Below, in pieces: positions 1 through 8,326 of a DNA stretch of 18,508 nucleotides; within the stretch, counting starts at the first letter, position 1; every line of letters starts with the position of its first letter. A program made the position numbers and the translations under genes. Below the pieces are notes generated by a model that had not been told where the DNA came from, did no database searches, and worked only from the letters and a program-made list of their open reading frames with translations. The stretch is from Gammaproteobacteria bacterium (GTDB lineage: Bacteria; Pseudomonadota; Gammaproteobacteria; Tenderiales; Tenderiaceae), in contig JALTMR010000238.1 of assembly GCA_027001525.1 (NCBI GenBank), positions 1 through 18,508 on the forward strand, written 5' to 3'.

Positions 1-1007
1 CCCATGAACTCCATCATCTTCTCCAGTCGGACCCAGTAGCTTTCACTGAAGTCATCATTGACACGCCTGGCAACCAAGCCGGACAAGAGAAAAAACTGAA
101 TCACAAAATAGGGGTATCCAAAAGTGTGTTCCCTGGAACACCCGCTATCATATGTCTGCGCCACTATTTCCCGGGCCAATAGCTGTTTTGCTTCCGCATA
201 CCAGGTATCGGCATTAGGCATGCCTTTGCAATACGCGGCCGCAATAAACACACCGGCCACCTCACCGATAAGGTGGTTGTTAGCAGAAGAGCCCTGTGAA
301 TACTTACGCTGCGTATCCCAACAGTGGAGATAAAGGGAGTAGCGAATCTCGTCGCGAACGTCATCAGTTAAAGCATCAGCGCCCTCTATCAGATCCAACG
401 CCCACACCCAGTTAATCAACCTGATCCCCTGCTCCATGGGGCTACGCCAGTTCATTCCGTAACCAAACGGGTTCTGCTCCAACCAGGATAGAAGCTGAGC
501 AACCACTTCACCGGCATAGCGCTCGTCACCCGTCACATGGTACGCCCTGGCCAATACCACCAGGTGTTGATGCCGATTGGGCTCCCAAACCAGCTTGCAG
601 TCACCGGCCACTTCTGCATTTCGGTAATCAATCATAGGGGCAAAGCTAACCGGCGCGCTAAGGCCCTGATTGTAGTCGCGGTGCCAATTGATGACCTTCC
701 CGAAAGGCTCTGCTTCAAACCGAAAAAAGGTGAATCGATGCTCTAGCAGCAGCTCGGCGCGACCTGTCAGGTGCTCAACCCAACGCTCCCCGTTTCGCAT
801 ATCTTCAGGCACCGCCCCCTTGGAGGTCGGTGTCACACTAAAGCCAGTGGACCAGGCACCAACAGACAACGCTTCGCGCTTGGGATACATGCCAGCAGGG
901 ATTCTCACCCTGTCGAGGGCATCCCTCCCCAACGATGTAAGACGCCAAACAACCTCAGAAGCAGACATGCTCTTGAGGCGTTCAACGTACCATTTAACAG
1001 ATTGCAC
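1..1007 (-). CDS. Heparinase II/III-family polysaccharide lyase-like protein (partial, C-terminus outside window)
   Basis: An open minus-strand frame runs without a stop from position 1007 to the window edge, giving about 335 residues of the N-terminal part. The translation begins MQSVKWYVERLKSM and contains WEPNRHQH, WRSPMEQGIRLINW and SSANNHLIGE, the kind of motifs seen in the alpha/alpha toroid of heparinase II/III and alginate-lyase-like proteins of polysaccharide clusters. I chose the GTG at 1007-1005: an in-frame TAG lies 9 bases upstream, an AGGGG stretch precedes it, and the VKWYVERLKSM segment resembles the usual start of this family. The ATG at 968 would lose that segment. No signal peptide is visible, although many lyases are periplasmic. 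Family knowledge suggests uronate-containing glycan cleavage by beta-elimination; the substrate is unknown. The catalytic C-terminal half cannot be checked. It is separated from the upstream operon by a terminator hairpin at 1215-1250, so it probably has its own promoter. Confidence 0.85.
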   Translation of the reverse strand, partial: MQSVKWYVERLKSMSASEVVWRLTSLGRDALDRVRIPAGMYPKREALSVGAWSTGFSVTPTSKGAVPEDMRNGERWVEHLTGRAELLLEHRFTFFRFEAEPFGKVINWHRDYNQGLSAPVSFAPMIDYRNAEVAGDCKLVWEPNRHQHLVVLARAYHVTGDERYAGEVVAQLLSWLEQNPFGYGMNWRSPMEQGIRLINWVWALDLIEGADALTDDVRDEIRYSLYLHCWDTQRKYSQGSSANNHLIGEVAGVFIAAAYCKGMPNADTWYAEAKQLLAREIVAQTYDSGCSREHTFGYPYFVIQFFLLSGLVARRVNDDFSESYWVRLEKMMEFM

Positions 1008-1300
1008 CGACCCCTACCCCCAAAACTAATTTACTTTGGAATACCGCTATAAATTCTGGTCGCGGCAGATTGAACCTCCAACCCCTTCCCGTCGGAGCAA
1101 AAACAGCAACGAATAGCGTGGCTATTGCTCGGGCCTCACGACCCAAAAGGGATTAATTCAGAGTTCAATATACGCAACCATGAATCAATAGAAACGCCCT
1201 TCAACTTATACGCGAAAAAACCAACGAACCGCATACGATTCATTGGTTTTAAATACACGAACAACAACGACAAAAAACTAGCGCACCCGGCGAATTGCAA
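1008..1300 (-). other. Intergenic region between NAD-synthase-like gene and heparinase-like gene
   Basis: These 293 bases hold a terminator hairpin (1215-1250, listed separately) and a small perfect inverted repeat, aatagc/gctatt, at 1112-1126 with a 3-base loop. On the minus strand a weak sigma-70-like pair is visible: TTCAAT at 1074-1069, a 17-base spacer, then TATAGC at 1051-1046. It is correctly placed for a promoter of the heparinase-like gene, but both boxes match poorly. No gene is seen here. Confidence 0.4.
1215..1250 (-). terminator. Rho-independent terminator after the NAD-synthase-like gene
   Basis: On the minus strand a 12-bp stem (1250-1239 with 1228-1217) pairs completely apart from one G-T wobble. 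It closes a 10-base loop and runs into six T. It lies about 50 bases after the stop of the NAD-synthase-like gene. The stem is AT-rich (AAAACCAA/TTGGTTTT), so the hairpin is weaker than a typical GC-rich one. The A-run on the other arm means it could also work in the opposite direction. It marks the likely end of the wza-to-nadE-like transcript. Confidence 0.6.
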
Positions 1301-2293
1301 CTAAGCCATCACTTCGGGCACAGCTTCCACCAGCACACCTTTAGCATGCAAATATTTGGTAGTGCGCCTTTTTGCCTCAATATCGTTGTATATGAATTGA
1401 GCTTGCTTCTCGGTAATCCCGAGAAAGGCGGCTAATTCAGCAGCAACTATCCCGTGATTCAAGCTCCATAGTGCGATATCCATCTGCTCATAGGGCAGAG
1501 CAAAATAAAACTCGTCTTGCCCTTGAGGCATACTGTAAGTGTCGGTGGTAGGGCGCGCATTACAAACCATATCAGGCAAACCTAAATGGCGTGCCAAAGC
1601 ATAGACCTGTGTTTTATACAAATGGGCAATAGGTTTCACGTCTGCAGACCCGTCACCATTTTTCACAAAAAACCCCTGGTCGTGCTCCAGTCTATTGGGG
1701 GTTCCAACCACCGCGTAGTTCAAACGATCGGCATGAAAATACTCTATGGTTTTTCGAACGCGCTGTTTGTAGTTGGTTGCAGCAACAATCTGCAAATACT
1801 CTTTCAGCCCCAATCGCTCCTGCAAGACCTTCCCGTCAGGCTGCTGCACCACAAGCATAAAATGATTAAACTGGCCATCAACGCCACCGGAAATAATAAT
1901 CTTGTTTTTCCAACCCTCTCCATATTCCGGAAAGACAGTTTTAATCGCGTCATCCCGCCACTTGTAGCAGCCCAAGGTCTCAAGTGTTGGCGCAATGTTG
2001 TGAACTTCGTATTCAATACCCAAAGTTTCAACCATCGCCTTCCCTTTCTCGAAAGTCTCGGAGGAAGAATCTGTTTCAGGCAACAGCAGTCCGTATACCC
2101 GCTCCTGCCCCATCGCTTTTACGCACAACGCACTGGACACCGAGCTGTCAATGCCACCGGAAATGGCAACCACCAACCCTCGGCGCTTTAGGTCCTGCCG
2201 CAAGATATCACGCAATCGAGTTGTGATTTTTTCTATTTCTTTGTCTTTATCAAACTCGAGAACAGCCTCAGTCAGCTTAATATTTTTACCCAT
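1301..2293 (-). CDS. NAD(+) synthase-like N-type ATP pyrophosphatase
   Basis: A 330-residue protein of the NadE family, which adenylates a carboxyl group with ATP and amidates it with ammonia. Visible motifs: the PP-loop SGGIDSS at residues 45-51, a VVGTPNRLEHDQGFF segment near 195-209, GDGSAD at 213-218 (compare GDGGAD of NadE) and a PTTDTYSMPQGQDEF segment in place of the NadE PTADL..Q.DE region. There is no N-terminal glutaminase domain, so it would be ammonia-dependent. The distance from PP-loop to GDGSAD is about 168 residues, roughly 40 more than I recall for small NadE enzymes, so there is an insertion around residues 105-165. The ATG has a good ribosome site, AAGGAG, 9 bases upstream. 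It sits 80 bases after the deacetylase gene at the end of an exopolysaccharide operon. It may be a housekeeping NadE, but the location and insertion suggest a dedicated amidating enzyme; that is inference. Confidence 0.8.
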   Translation of the reverse strand: MGKNIKLTEAVLEFDKDKEIEKITTRLRDILRQDLKRRGLVVAISGGIDSSVSSALCVKAMGQERVYGLLLPETDSSSETFEKGKAMVETLGIEYEVHNIAPTLETLGCYKWRDDAIKTVFPEYGEGWKNKIIISGGVDGQFNHFMLVVQQPDGKVLQERLGLKEYLQIVAATNYKQRVRKTIEYFHADRLNYAVVGTPNRLEHDQGFFVKNGDGSADVKPIAHLYKTQVYALARHLGLPDMVCNARPTTDTYSMPQGQDEFYFALPYEQMDIALWSLNHGIVAAELAAFLGITEKQAQFIYNDIEAKRRTTKYLHAKGVLVEAVPEVMA

Positions 2294-2372
2294 TTTTTAT
2301 TGCTCCTTGATATCCTAAATTTGGCTCATCACCCGATAAGTCAGCTTCAAAATGCCATAGTGGCTGACGTGA

Positions 2373-3371
2373 CTATTGCAGATGTTTGAAGTCTTGAAAG
2401 GTAACAGACTCAAGTTCGCTCCTGTTAGACAAGAACGTATCCAGCTGCCGAAGAGCATATGGAGTTAACGCCTTGGGATGCCCCATTACATTAAATATTT
2501 CTCCACCTGCCGCTCGAAATTGACGATATGCTTTCCCCAGAAAGGCCGACTTGAGGCCATCAACAGATACCACGCTTGAAGTAGGCCGGGTCAAACGATC
2601 AATGTAGTATTTATAGCCATAGGTCATCGATGCCCCATCGCCAAAAGCACGATGATCACTTCCCCCCATTTTTTTAATCACCAACATCCGCCAAAAAAAC
2701 AAGGGGGAGATTTTGCATGCAGAGATGGGAATTTCGACAAACCCTCCGTCTGAACACACTTCTGCGGGGTCATGAGCAAAACGCCACCAAGCCTCAGCAG
2801 GGGCTTGTGAGAAGTCAAACCAACGCTGCGGATCATCTGAAATACCTTGGTGATAAACTGTGCTATCCAGCCAAATGCCGTTGTTCTCTAACGCACCGGA
2901 AATGGCTGAAAAAGGCTGAATGCACCAACCGCCGGCCCGGTAAGCAAACACCGAATCCCCCACGATATCGGTCAGCGCCCGTTTGTATTTGCTGACTATA
3001 TTCTCAATATCATTTGATGAGAAATCCTGCAGCTTATACCGCCCGGTATCGATAACCCATTGTTCCCCATCAAAAAAACAGTCTTCCCAGTGCGGATGAA
3101 TATGAAGCTGGATATCGTGACCTCGCTCCTTCAGGTGTTGGAGCTGCGTTCTAATCTTATCGTAATCACGGCCCAAAGAGGCATGCTTAGCCCCCTCCTC
3201 CTTCAATTTGAAAACAAAGCCAGCATCAACAAACAGCACCAGCCTAACGCCATAACGTTCCACGACACCCAGCAACGCTTCCACTGGTTCAATCATGCAC
3301 TTATCGACTGTTCCGGCATTTCGGCCAAAAAACAACTCGTAGTCCAGACTAATAAGAAGTTTTGCTGACAC
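2373..3371 (-). CDS. NodB-fold (CE4-like) polysaccharide deacetylase family protein
   Basis: About 332 residues. Motifs consistent with the CE4/NodB beta-barrel: SLDYELFF at the N-terminus (D10, E12), the strand LVLFVDAGF, the metal-site-like cluster HIHPHWED (H90, H92, H94), YRAGGW (R145), IPISACK and a late MGHPKALTP. The classical TFDDG and H-x3-S/T motifs are replaced, so this is a divergent branch, perhaps close to WbmS/WalW-type lipopolysaccharide-cluster proteins (low certainty). Expected role: removal of N- or O-acetyl groups from a glycan or its precursor; no signal peptide is visible, so it may act in the cytoplasm. The open frame reaches a TTG at 3386, but I prefer the GTG at 3371-3369, which has TAGGGG about 5 bases upstream and gives the start MSAKLLISLDYE. 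It follows the ACP gene by 57 bases and precedes the NAD-synthase-like gene, all in the same orientation. Confidence 0.75.
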   Translation of the reverse strand: MSAKLLISLDYELFFGRNAGTVDKCMIEPVEALLGVVERYGVRLVLFVDAGFVFKLKEEGAKHASLGRDYDKIRTQLQHLKERGHDIQLHIHPHWEDCFFDGEQWVIDTGRYKLQDFSSNDIENIVSKYKRALTDIVGDSVFAYRAGGWCIQPFSAISGALENNGIWLDSTVYHQGISDDPQRWFDFSQAPAEAWWRFAHDPAEVCSDGGFVEIPISACKISPLFFWRMLVIKKMGGSDHRAFGDGASMTYGYKYYIDRLTRPTSSVVSVDGLKSAFLGKAYRQFRAAGGEIFNVMGHPKALTPYALRQLDTFLSNRSELESVTFQDFKHLQ

Positions 3372-3428
3372 AGCCACCCCTACCAACTAACCGGCAGACA
3401 AAACATCTCGCCAATCTTAGCAACAAAA

Positions 3429-3674
3429 CTAGCCCTTCTTTCTGGCAACGAAGGCAACAATATTATCCACTGACTCCAAGTTTTCAGGAATCATCTCCTC
3501 ATCGGCCACAGAGATTCCAAACTCCTCCTCAAGAAAATTAATCACTTCCAGCACACCAGTAGAATCCATCGTGCCATTTTCAAGAAGAGAGACGGAACCG
3601 TCCAATGCAGACTGATCATCCGTGAACAAGAAATTCTCCAAAATATAACCACGCACCTTAGCTTCAACAGACAT
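3429..3674 (-). CDS. Acyl carrier protein (phosphopantetheine-binding)
   Basis: An 81-residue acidic protein with the carrier-protein signature DSTGVLEVINFLEEEFGI; Ser38 in the DS pair is the predicted phosphopantetheine attachment site. The length and the acidic helix after the serine are typical of stand-alone carrier proteins. I chose the ATG at 3674-3672: AGGAG lies 5 bases upstream, inside the longer frame that would start at a TTG at 3692. Discrete carrier proteins are common in exosortase-linked polysaccharide loci, where they probably hold an acyl or aminoacyl group for glycan modification. Here it lies 58 bases after the AsnB-family gene and just before the deacetylase, so the loaded group may be a substrate or product of AsnB. 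No acyl-activating ligase is in the window; it must be elsewhere. Confidence 0.88.
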   Translation of the reverse strand: MSVEAKVRGYILENFLFTDDQSALDGSVSLLENGTMDSTGVLEVINFLEEEFGISVADEEMIPENLESVDNIVAFVARKKG

Positions 3675-3732
3675 CCGAGCTCCTAATTTCAACTAATTGA
3701 ATTAAACATTTGAGATAACATTGCCCCGCACT

Positions 3733-5733
3733 TTAAGGAGAAACCAAATCAATGCAGGTAGTAAATATAATTTTTTTTGGTACTAAAGCTGTACCTTTTA
3801 TGAACTGCTGATACAGCAGCTGCGTTGATAATACCCCAACTAACGCCATGTTATCAGTATTGGAAAACCTGTGAGGTTCTGCTTCAATCTTTTTACATTT
3901 TTTCCACAGCTGCTGGACCGCAGCAGAATTGAATATACCCGCCTCATCAATCGCACTTTGACTCAAAAGCTCAGCGACCCAGGCGGGTGCTGCTGAACCG
4001 ACAAAACTAACCGCATCCGGGGCCCGATAAGGCTGCTTTTTTCTCTTTCGAACACGCGAAGGAACTAATGACTCAGAAACGCGCTTAAGAACATGCTTTT
4101 CATCGAGTACACGCAGCTTATATGAAGGCGGTAGTGAATTCGCCAACGCTATAACATCAGAATCCAAAAAGGGGTATCGCCCTTCAACAGAGTTCGCGGA
4201 TAACATCCGATCACCTTGAGAAGACAGCAAATAACCCGACAACAATGTCCTGGTTTCCAGGTACTGATCCTGTGATAAATAATCCCAACCTGAGAACTCT
4301 TCAGGCAGTGTATCCAAGAGGCTTCGCTTGGCGCTGAACTCCCCAATGCCAGCTTTTACCTCGGCAGAGTACAAACGTTTAACTGCGGAGGTAGTCTCCC
4401 AGCGGGGCTCATGAGAAAAGCCCGGTTCTTGCCACTCGGATAAGTTGCGCCCAAAAAAACGGCGGGCCATCGCACGCTGAGCTACGGGAGATCTCGCTAA
4501 ATAGGGATACAACCTTTCCAGCAAGCGGGGCCGCATCTCAGAGTTGGGCTGCTTGGCCCAAAAACGCCTGACCTTAGCCTCTCTAAAGATGTCATAGCCG
4601 GCAAACATCTCGTCCGCCCCCTCCCCCGTGAGAACCACTTTGATGCCTGCATCATGCACAAGCTTCGACAGCAGAAAAAGGGGCGCGGGTGCAGTTCGTA
4701 AAATTGGACGTTCAGCATGGCACACGACATCAGGAAAAACCTCAGCCACATCCTCTCGCCCCACCACCAGTTCGGCGTGCTGAGTACCTAGCAACTCCAC
4801 CATCTGTCGCTGGTACTGAGTTTCATCAAATTCGTTATCAGCAAAACGAAGAGAAAAAGTCTGAAACTCGTCCTTTTTTACTCGCCGCCCCAGGGCAGCA
4901 ATGACACTACTATCGAGCCCTCCCGACAGATAGCAACCCACCTGAACATCTGCTCGCTCTAAACGCAGCCTTGTGGCCTTTTCCAGCGCCGAATCCAAGG
5001 CTGACACAGCCTCGGTCAAATCACCCTTAAACCGGGTAGCCTCCGACGAGGGGTACTGAGGACGCCAATAACAATGATCAACAGATCGCTGACCGGAAAA
5101 GACTAGGGCATGCCCCGGAATAACTTCAGAAATACCCCGAAACACACTTTGCGGCGGCACTGTGGACCAAAATGTAAACGTCTGATCCAAGCCAGGTAGG
5201 TCAAATTCTCGGGGGATAGACGAGTCTGCCGAAAATATTGCTTTAATTTCGCTGGCAAAGAATATCTTCCCCTGGTACTCACACACGTATAACGGACAAA
5301 TCCCGTAGCGGTCTCTGGCCAGCACCAGTTCTTGTTGATTCGTATCCCACAGCGCAACAGCCCATTGGCCATTAAAACGCTCAAAGGCCTGTAGCCCCCA
5401 CTCCTCGTACGCATGAACAATAACTTCGGTATCACTTTGGGTCACAAACTTGTGGCCCAAAGCCAGCAACTCGGCGCGTAATTCAATGTAATTGTATATT
5501 TCGCCGTTGAATGCTATCCATAGAGAACCATCTTCGTTGGATAACGGCTGCTGGCCCGTTGCAATGTCGATAATAGACAAACGTGCATGAGCCAACCCCG
5601 CACGGTGATCCCTGAACACCCCAAACTCATCGGGCCCGCGATGAACCAGGGCACCGGCCATCGAGCTAAGCTGTTCAATGCTAGGCCCCTCGGCACCCTC
5701 ACCAACACATACGATCCCGGCTAACCCACACAT
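3733..5733 (-). CDS. Asparagine synthase-family glutamine amidotransferase (exosortase A locus type)
   Basis: A 666-residue class II amidotransferase. The N-terminal glutaminase domain has the nucleophile Cys2 (MCGLAG), HRGPDE, ARLSIID, NGEIYN at 76-81 and SDTEV at 100-104. The C-terminal synthetase domain has the PP-loop SGGLDSS at 270-276 and GEGADEMFAGY at 370-380. It would use glutamine and ATP to amidate a carboxylate, in the standard family reaction aspartate to asparagine. In exosortase A clusters such paralogues are widespread and thought to modify the polysaccharide or a carrier-bound intermediate. The ATG is fixed by the need for Cys at position 2; its ribosome site is weak. A short C-terminal tail after LLYQQF is encoded across an A8 run. 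Neighbours are the tyrosine kinase (117 bases upstream) and the acyl carrier protein. It could still be an ordinary AsnB. Confidence 0.88.
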   Translation of the reverse strand: MCGLAGIVCVGEGAEGPSIEQLSSMAGALVHRGPDEFGVFRDHRAGLAHARLSIIDIATGQQPLSNEDGSLWIAFNGEIYNYIELRAELLALGHKFVTQSDTEVIVHAYEEWGLQAFERFNGQWAVALWDTNQQELVLARDRYGICPLYVCEYQGKIFFASEIKAIFSADSSIPREFDLPGLDQTFTFWSTVPPQSVFRGISEVIPGHALVFSGQRSVDHCYWRPQYPSSEATRFKGDLTEAVSALDSALEKATRLRLERADVQVGCYLSGGLDSSVIAALGRRVKKDEFQTFSLRFADNEFDETQYQRQMVELLGTQHAELVVGREDVAEVFPDVVCHAERPILRTAPAPLFLLSKLVHDAGIKVVLTGEGADEMFAGYDIFREAKVRRFWAKQPNSEMRPRLLERLYPYLARSPVAQRAMARRFFGRNLSEWQEPGFSHEPRWETTSAVKRLYSAEVKAGIGEFSAKRSLLDTLPEEFSGWDYLSQDQYLETRTLLSGYLLSSQGDRMLSANSVEGRYPFLDSDVIALANSLPPSYKLRVLDEKHVLKRVSESLVPSRVRKRKKQPYRAPDAVSFVGSAAPAWVAELLSQSAIDEAGIFNSAAVQQLWKKCKKIEAEPHRFSNTDNMALVGVLSTQLLYQQFIKGTALVPKKIIFTTCIDLVSP

Positions 5734-5850
5734 ATTTTTATAACCATCTTTTTTAGTTAGTTAGCACAACACAAAACACGAAAGCAGCCCAGCGTAGCCG
5801 CGAACACCAATACAGAAAAATAGCTAAAACCTACGAATGAACATGAGCAG

Positions 5851-6714
5851 TCACCCCCGACCTGGGTAACCGTACTCGCCCCCATAATAGTCTGACTTGC
5901 CTGACGAAATTCTGCCCTTGTTCAGAATTAACCCGACATTGATGTGATCAATATCAATTGCGGACAAGGCCTCTTCCAATGCAGACTGCCTTGTATTTTC
6001 CGCTTCAACTACAACCACGACCTGCCCCACCAGATTAGCCAGTATCGCCGCCTCGTTCGTCACTAACATAGGCGGCGTATCGATGATAACAATCCGATCA
6101 CTATAGCGCTGAGCCAACTCATTCATCAGCCTCGCCATGCTGGAACTTGCCAGTAGCTCATTCGCATTTTGCCGACTCTGGCCAACAGACATCAGCGTCA
6201 CCTTAGGCACATCTGTTTTAATCAAAACATCCGCTACCTTTAATCCGTCGGAGACAAGCACATCTGTCAAACCGGGCCGATCGATAATGCCAAGCAACGT
6301 GCTGGCTGCCGGCTTATGCACGTCGGCATCAATCAGCAAAACGGTCCGATCTAACTCCATCGCAATGCTCACAGCCAAATTTATACTATTGAAAGTCTTT
6401 CCCTCTCCGGGCATTGAACTCGTAAGCATAATCAAATTCGGAGCTTTTTTTCCCTCGGCCTTCTCATCAACCTTCATCAGCAAAGGTCTTTTTATGCGTC
6501 TATATTCTTCAATTTGCTGAACATTCTCGCCATTCGAAAGCAAAAACCCCCCGGCCGCAAGACGCTCAGACAACGCCAAAACATCCGCGGGCTTCGGTGA
6601 TTCAAGCCGGCCATGTGTCACATCGCCAACACCATCTCCGCCAGTGTCAAACTGAACAGATTCCGGGCGCGCTGTGGAGGAAAGCTTTGCTGCCGCTTTT
6701 TCAATAGTATCCAT
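5851..6714 (-). CDS. XrtA-associated tyrosine autokinase (BY-kinase, Wzc kinase half)
   Basis: A 287-residue bacterial tyrosine kinase of the P-loop type. Visible: Walker A SSMPGEGKT at 99-107, Walker A' LLIDADVHKP at 126-135, Walker B IVIIDTPP at 208-215, and a C-terminal tyrosine cluster with Y276, Y277, Y281 and Y283 that would be autophosphorylated. The first 90 residues are a low-similarity linker that probably docks on the membrane partner. In this family kinase cycling controls polymer length and export through the chain-length protein, whose gene ends 38 bases upstream. The split of the Wzc function into two genes is usual for XrtA loci. The ATG at 6714 has only a weak purine stretch upstream, so translation may depend on coupling to the preceding gene. 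Confidence 0.92.
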   Translation of the reverse strand: MDTIEKAAAKLSSTARPESVQFDTGGDGVGDVTHGRLESPKPADVLALSERLAAGGFLLSNGENVQQIEEYRRIKRPLLMKVDEKAEGKKAPNLIMLTSSMPGEGKTFNSINLAVSIAMELDRTVLLIDADVHKPAASTLLGIIDRPGLTDVLVSDGLKVADVLIKTDVPKVTLMSVGQSRQNANELLASSSMARLMNELAQRYSDRIVIIDTPPMLVTNEAAILANLVGQVVVVVEAENTRQSALEEALSAIDIDHINVGLILNKGRISSGKSDYYGGEYGYPGRG

Positions 6715-6752
6715 CTAGTTCAATCCGATTTTCTCAAGCTGCACCAAATAGC

Positions 6753-8279
6753 TCACGCGCCGACGACTTGCATAAAAATCAGCGCCCCATAAGCGAACAA
6801 CAACGCCAACCCGGCACAAGCAAAGCCAAATACATTCATCCGACGTTTGATCAACCGGCTCTTATCCATAACGAGCGAGACGGTTCCAAATACCGGCAGA
6901 CCAGTAAACTCCCGGAGTTCTTGCTGCTCGTAAAACGAGGGCCGAAGTATAGCCAGCCCCCAAGCTACGGCCACCCCCGCCCCGAGCCCGAGAATCAAAA
7001 CAACGGTATACAAAAGAGGTCTGTTAGGCCCAGTTGGCACAGCTGGCACAATGGGCGGATCTATAATCTGGAACTGGATATCGTCAACGCTTTGGTCTGC
7101 ATCCCGGGAAATTTTGGCCGATTCCCTGCGATTAACCAACTCGTCATAGTTAGTTCTGTTGATATTATAATCTCGATTCAATCGAGCATATTCAGCTTCA
7201 ACCTCTGGGATAGTATCCACCATGCTTCTTAGCTGGCTCACTCGACGCTGGTATTCGGCCACTCTGACATTCAACCCTGACACTTCAGCTTCTACCGTAC
7301 TCAGTGCCACCCTAAGCTCTTCAGCCACCACGAATTCGCTTCCCCCCTCAAAATTCTCTTGCTCCTTGCTGGCATCTTCCCGCTTACGTCTTTTCAATTC
7401 TTCAATCGATTCCTCAAGAGCGACGACATCGGGGTGGCGCTCGGTATACTGGAGCAATAGCTCATCAAGCCGAGACTCCATTGCCAGAATTCTGGCATCA
7501 TACACACTCGCCTGCTCCCTCATAGCGCTCTGCCGGTGAAGCTGTACTGCCTCACCCTTAATTTGCCTCTGTAACTCATCTCTACGCTTTATCGCCTCGT
7601 CCAACTCGAGCTGAGCCTGCTGCAAATCATCCTCAGCAACTTGCAAGCGTTGAAAATACCCACCGGCGTCACTAGGCATCAACCCTATATTTCTCTGTTT
7701 AAAGTCCTTTAACCGCTCTTCAGCAGCCGTGAGTCTTGCTTCATACTCCTGTATTTGCTCCTCGAGGAAACGCTCAGTGACCCCCGTATCCCCTCGCGAT
7801 ACACCCAAGGTAGTTTCCATGAATATAGAAAGGAGAATATCAACTACATTCTTGGCCAACACCGGGTCTGAGTCGGAGAAGGTGATAGAATAGATGCCAT
7901 CCCGCGCCCGGCCAGACACATCAATTCTCGACGTCAAATCTGCCAACAAGCGTTCGACATCTCCTTCATCGTGAACTCCGAGATCCATATCGGTATCCCT
8001 AATCACCTTCTCCAGATTAGGCCGACTAAGTAAGGTTCTACGTGTAGTCGCAGCCATCTTTTCTTTGGAGTTGCTATTTACAGCAAGACCTCTAAGCAAA
8101 GGTGTAAGCATACTTTCCGTGTTTAAGTACACCCGCGCCGTCACTTCATACTTATTGGGCATTGAGTAAACAAACGGCCAACCTGCCGCGCACACCAGTG
8201 AAGCTATTCCTAAAACCAGCCATCGCCTATTCCACAACAGCCTGAGTATTTTAAATACTTGTGCAACAGAATCATTCAT
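6753..8279 (-). CDS. XrtA-system polysaccharide chain-length determinant protein (Wzz/Wzc N-half)
   Basis: A 508-residue inner-membrane protein with the chain-length-determinant layout: a transmembrane segment near residues 20-38, a long periplasmic domain containing coiled coils (heptad-rich stretches around 160-240 and 255-300), and two transmembrane segments near 430-455 and 480-505. The PNRPLL motif just before the second segment matches the proline-rich Wzz region. There is no kinase domain; that is the next gene. It should set polymer length and link the kinase to the outer-membrane exporter. The start is uncertain: ATG at 8279 gives MNDSVAQVFK, but the ribosome site AAGGA is 14 bases away, while a TTG at 8288 is 5 bases from it. 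I kept the ATG because it fits the usual family N-terminus. Confidence 0.92.
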   Translation of the reverse strand: MNDSVAQVFKILRLLWNRRWLVLGIASLVCAAGWPFVYSMPNKYEVTARVYLNTESMLTPLLRGLAVNSNSKEKMAATTRRTLLSRPNLEKVIRDTDMDLGVHDEGDVERLLADLTSRIDVSGRARDGIYSITFSDSDPVLAKNVVDILLSIFMETTLGVSRGDTGVTERFLEEQIQEYEARLTAAEERLKDFKQRNIGLMPSDAGGYFQRLQVAEDDLQQAQLELDEAIKRRDELQRQIKGEAVQLHRQSAMREQASVYDARILAMESRLDELLLQYTERHPDVVALEESIEELKRRKREDASKEQENFEGGSEFVVAEELRVALSTVEAEVSGLNVRVAEYQRRVSQLRSMVDTIPEVEAEYARLNRDYNINRTNYDELVNRRESAKISRDADQSVDDIQFQIIDPPIVPAVPTGPNRPLLYTVVLILGLGAGVAVAWGLAILRPSFYEQQELREFTGLPVFGTVSLVMDKSRLIKRRMNVFGFACAGLALLFAYGALIFMQVVGA

Positions 8280-8326
8280 ACAAAACAATCAATTCCTTCG
8301 ATACAACACGATAACAGCAGCGCCAC

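Noticed and set aside
1590..1605. TGGCACGCC on the minus strand, resembling a sigma-54 -24 box
   Set aside because: It lies inside a coding region and the -12 position reads AG instead of the required GC.
1586..2191. A 201-codon plus-strand open frame opposite the NAD-synthase-like gene
   Set aside because: It is antisense to a clear family member with intact motifs and encodes nothing recognisable; treated as a shadow.
3763..3790. A8 run near the end of the AsnB-family gene as a possible frameshift or slippage site
   Set aside because: The frame is open to a normal stop just after the conserved domain, and the alternative frame also ends within about ten codons, so there is no sign of a broken or extended protein.
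5753..5764. Triple TTAG tandem repeat upstream of the AsnB-family gene
   Set aside because: Only three short copies; too small to call a functional repeat.
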